Assembly (NCBI GenBank): GCA_028751875.1 | Contig: CM054155.1 | Location: forward strand, 5,296,236-5,360,235 | Reading direction: 5' to 3' | Length of the DNA: 64,000 nt | DNA from: Rapana venosa | Taxonomy: Eukaryota; Mollusca; Gastropoda; Neogastropoda; Muricidae | Shown: positions 63,301 to 64,000 of the stretch, piece after piece | Numbering within the stretch: position 1 is the stretch's first letter | How the letters are laid out: each line of letters starts with the position of its first letter | Program-made: the position numbers and the translations under genes | Notes under the pieces: generated by a model | Told to the model about the DNA's origin: nothing | Databases searched by the model: none | The model's input: the letters and a program-made list of their open reading frames with translations, nothing else

Positions 63301-64000
63301 TGTTCTTTTCTTTCAGTTTTTAGTTGAAACACTGGCATTTGGGGATATAAGATAACTTTTAAGAACCACTGTAAACCTGGAAATCCTGAAAGCTGTGCAG
63401 TGTCTGTCTCTCATCACTAACACTTCCCTTTGATCCCTCACCCCTTTCAATGAAAGGATTCACCCTTCATAATCTACGTCACCTGAGAGCAAGATGCTAA
63501 AAAAACAAACCAAAACCACTTATGCTAAAGACAATCTATCTCCGCCCTTTCCCTTGTTCTTACAAAACTACGCTTCTTGACAGAGGAGGAAGTAAAAACT
63601 GGGATGAATGATTCACATCATGACATTAGTTGACAAGCTCAGGGAAAGGGAGACAAACACACAACCATCAGACCAAAGGGAGACAACTCATTTTCAGCCC
63701 TGTTTTATTTTGTGAAGCTTTCTTGTCGTGTGATAAGTTTCTCAACACAGACCATTTTATCATCTTTAGCTTAAGAGCTGGGCTACATAAAGACACCACA
63801 GAAGATGTCAGCTACACCTGACTAAGTAAAGCTGCACACATTATGCAGCAGCAGCAGCAAGTCCCTAACTGAGCGTTCAGTCATAGGCACACAAGACACA
63901 CTGAGCAACTTGGTGGGATTATACATCTTTAAAAATATTTTGTTACTAATTTGTTGTTCCTCCCCCACCCCAAAATGTTATTGTATACAGGTAAATAGAC
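60350..64000. other. AT-rich non-coding DNA, possible 3' UTR of a convergent - strand gene
   Basis: Unlike the rest of the window, this 3.6 kb has practically no microsatellites, SINEs or minisatellites. No conserved ORF is seen on either strand. A - strand AATAAA (60758-60763 as tttatt) lies near its left end. Low repeat content and lack of ORFs would fit a long 3' UTR read leftward, but no coding exon of such a gene lies in the window. Confidence 0.3.

Overview
The window is animal genomic DNA, most likely from a marine mollusc and probably a gastropod. That placement is an inference. It rests on a spliced metazoan gene with long, repeat-filled introns, on several tRNA-headed SINE families, on RTE-like and CR1/Rex1-like LINE remnants, and on extreme microsatellite content. 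There is no prokaryotic gene organisation, no CRISPR array and no rRNA gene.

The one intact protein-coding gene is a + strand orthologue of TBL1X/TBL1XR1 (fly ebi), the LisH, F-box-like and WD40 subunit of the NCoR/SMRT-HDAC3 corepressor complex. I resolved 14 coding exons between 27571 and 53025. Every junction is GT-AG, phases are consistent throughout, and they join into a 487-residue protein. Any 5' non-coding exons lie upstream and are not resolved; CpG-rich stretches at 18545-18760 and, unexpectedly inside intron 2, at 30181-30790 are promoter candidates.

Region by region: 1-4350 holds degraded LINE remnants followed by a GT tract and a SINE. 4350-10698 is very poor sequence: homopolymer-rich, strand-biased, with two noisy re-copies of 2828-4340, a 145-base T run and 1.8 kb of GT-rich DNA. 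It ends in a 500-base N gap (10699-11198), so this part is probably an assembly artefact. 11199-27420 is intergenic or 5' flank with a 156-bp MITE, an RTE-like LINE on the - strand with a single frameshift, SINEs, a 450-bp CTA/CTG triplet tract and many poly-C/poly-G runs. 27422-53025 is the TBL1 gene. 53026-60760 is 3' UTR and downstream DNA with minisatellites, SINEs and a piggyBac-like element. 60760-64000 is AT-rich, almost free of simple repeats and non-coding, possibly the 3' UTR of a convergent gene.

The most striking observation is that minisatellites in the TBL1 introns appear to be built from splice signals. Intron 5 ends in about 20 tandem 40-bp units, most carrying a branch-point-like TACTAAY or TTCTAAT and a pyrimidine-AG acceptor; the authentic acceptor is the last unit. 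Intron 9 begins with tandem copies of its own donor: about 31 GTGAGT or GTAAGT hexamers in 1.1 kb. Several other introns carry arrays pressed against the exon border. A second theme is nesting. A piggyBac-like element sits at the TTAA of a SINE that itself sits in a minisatellite. A CR1/L2-like LINE in intron 13 has received an inverted copy of its own family and itself sits inside a T-rich array.
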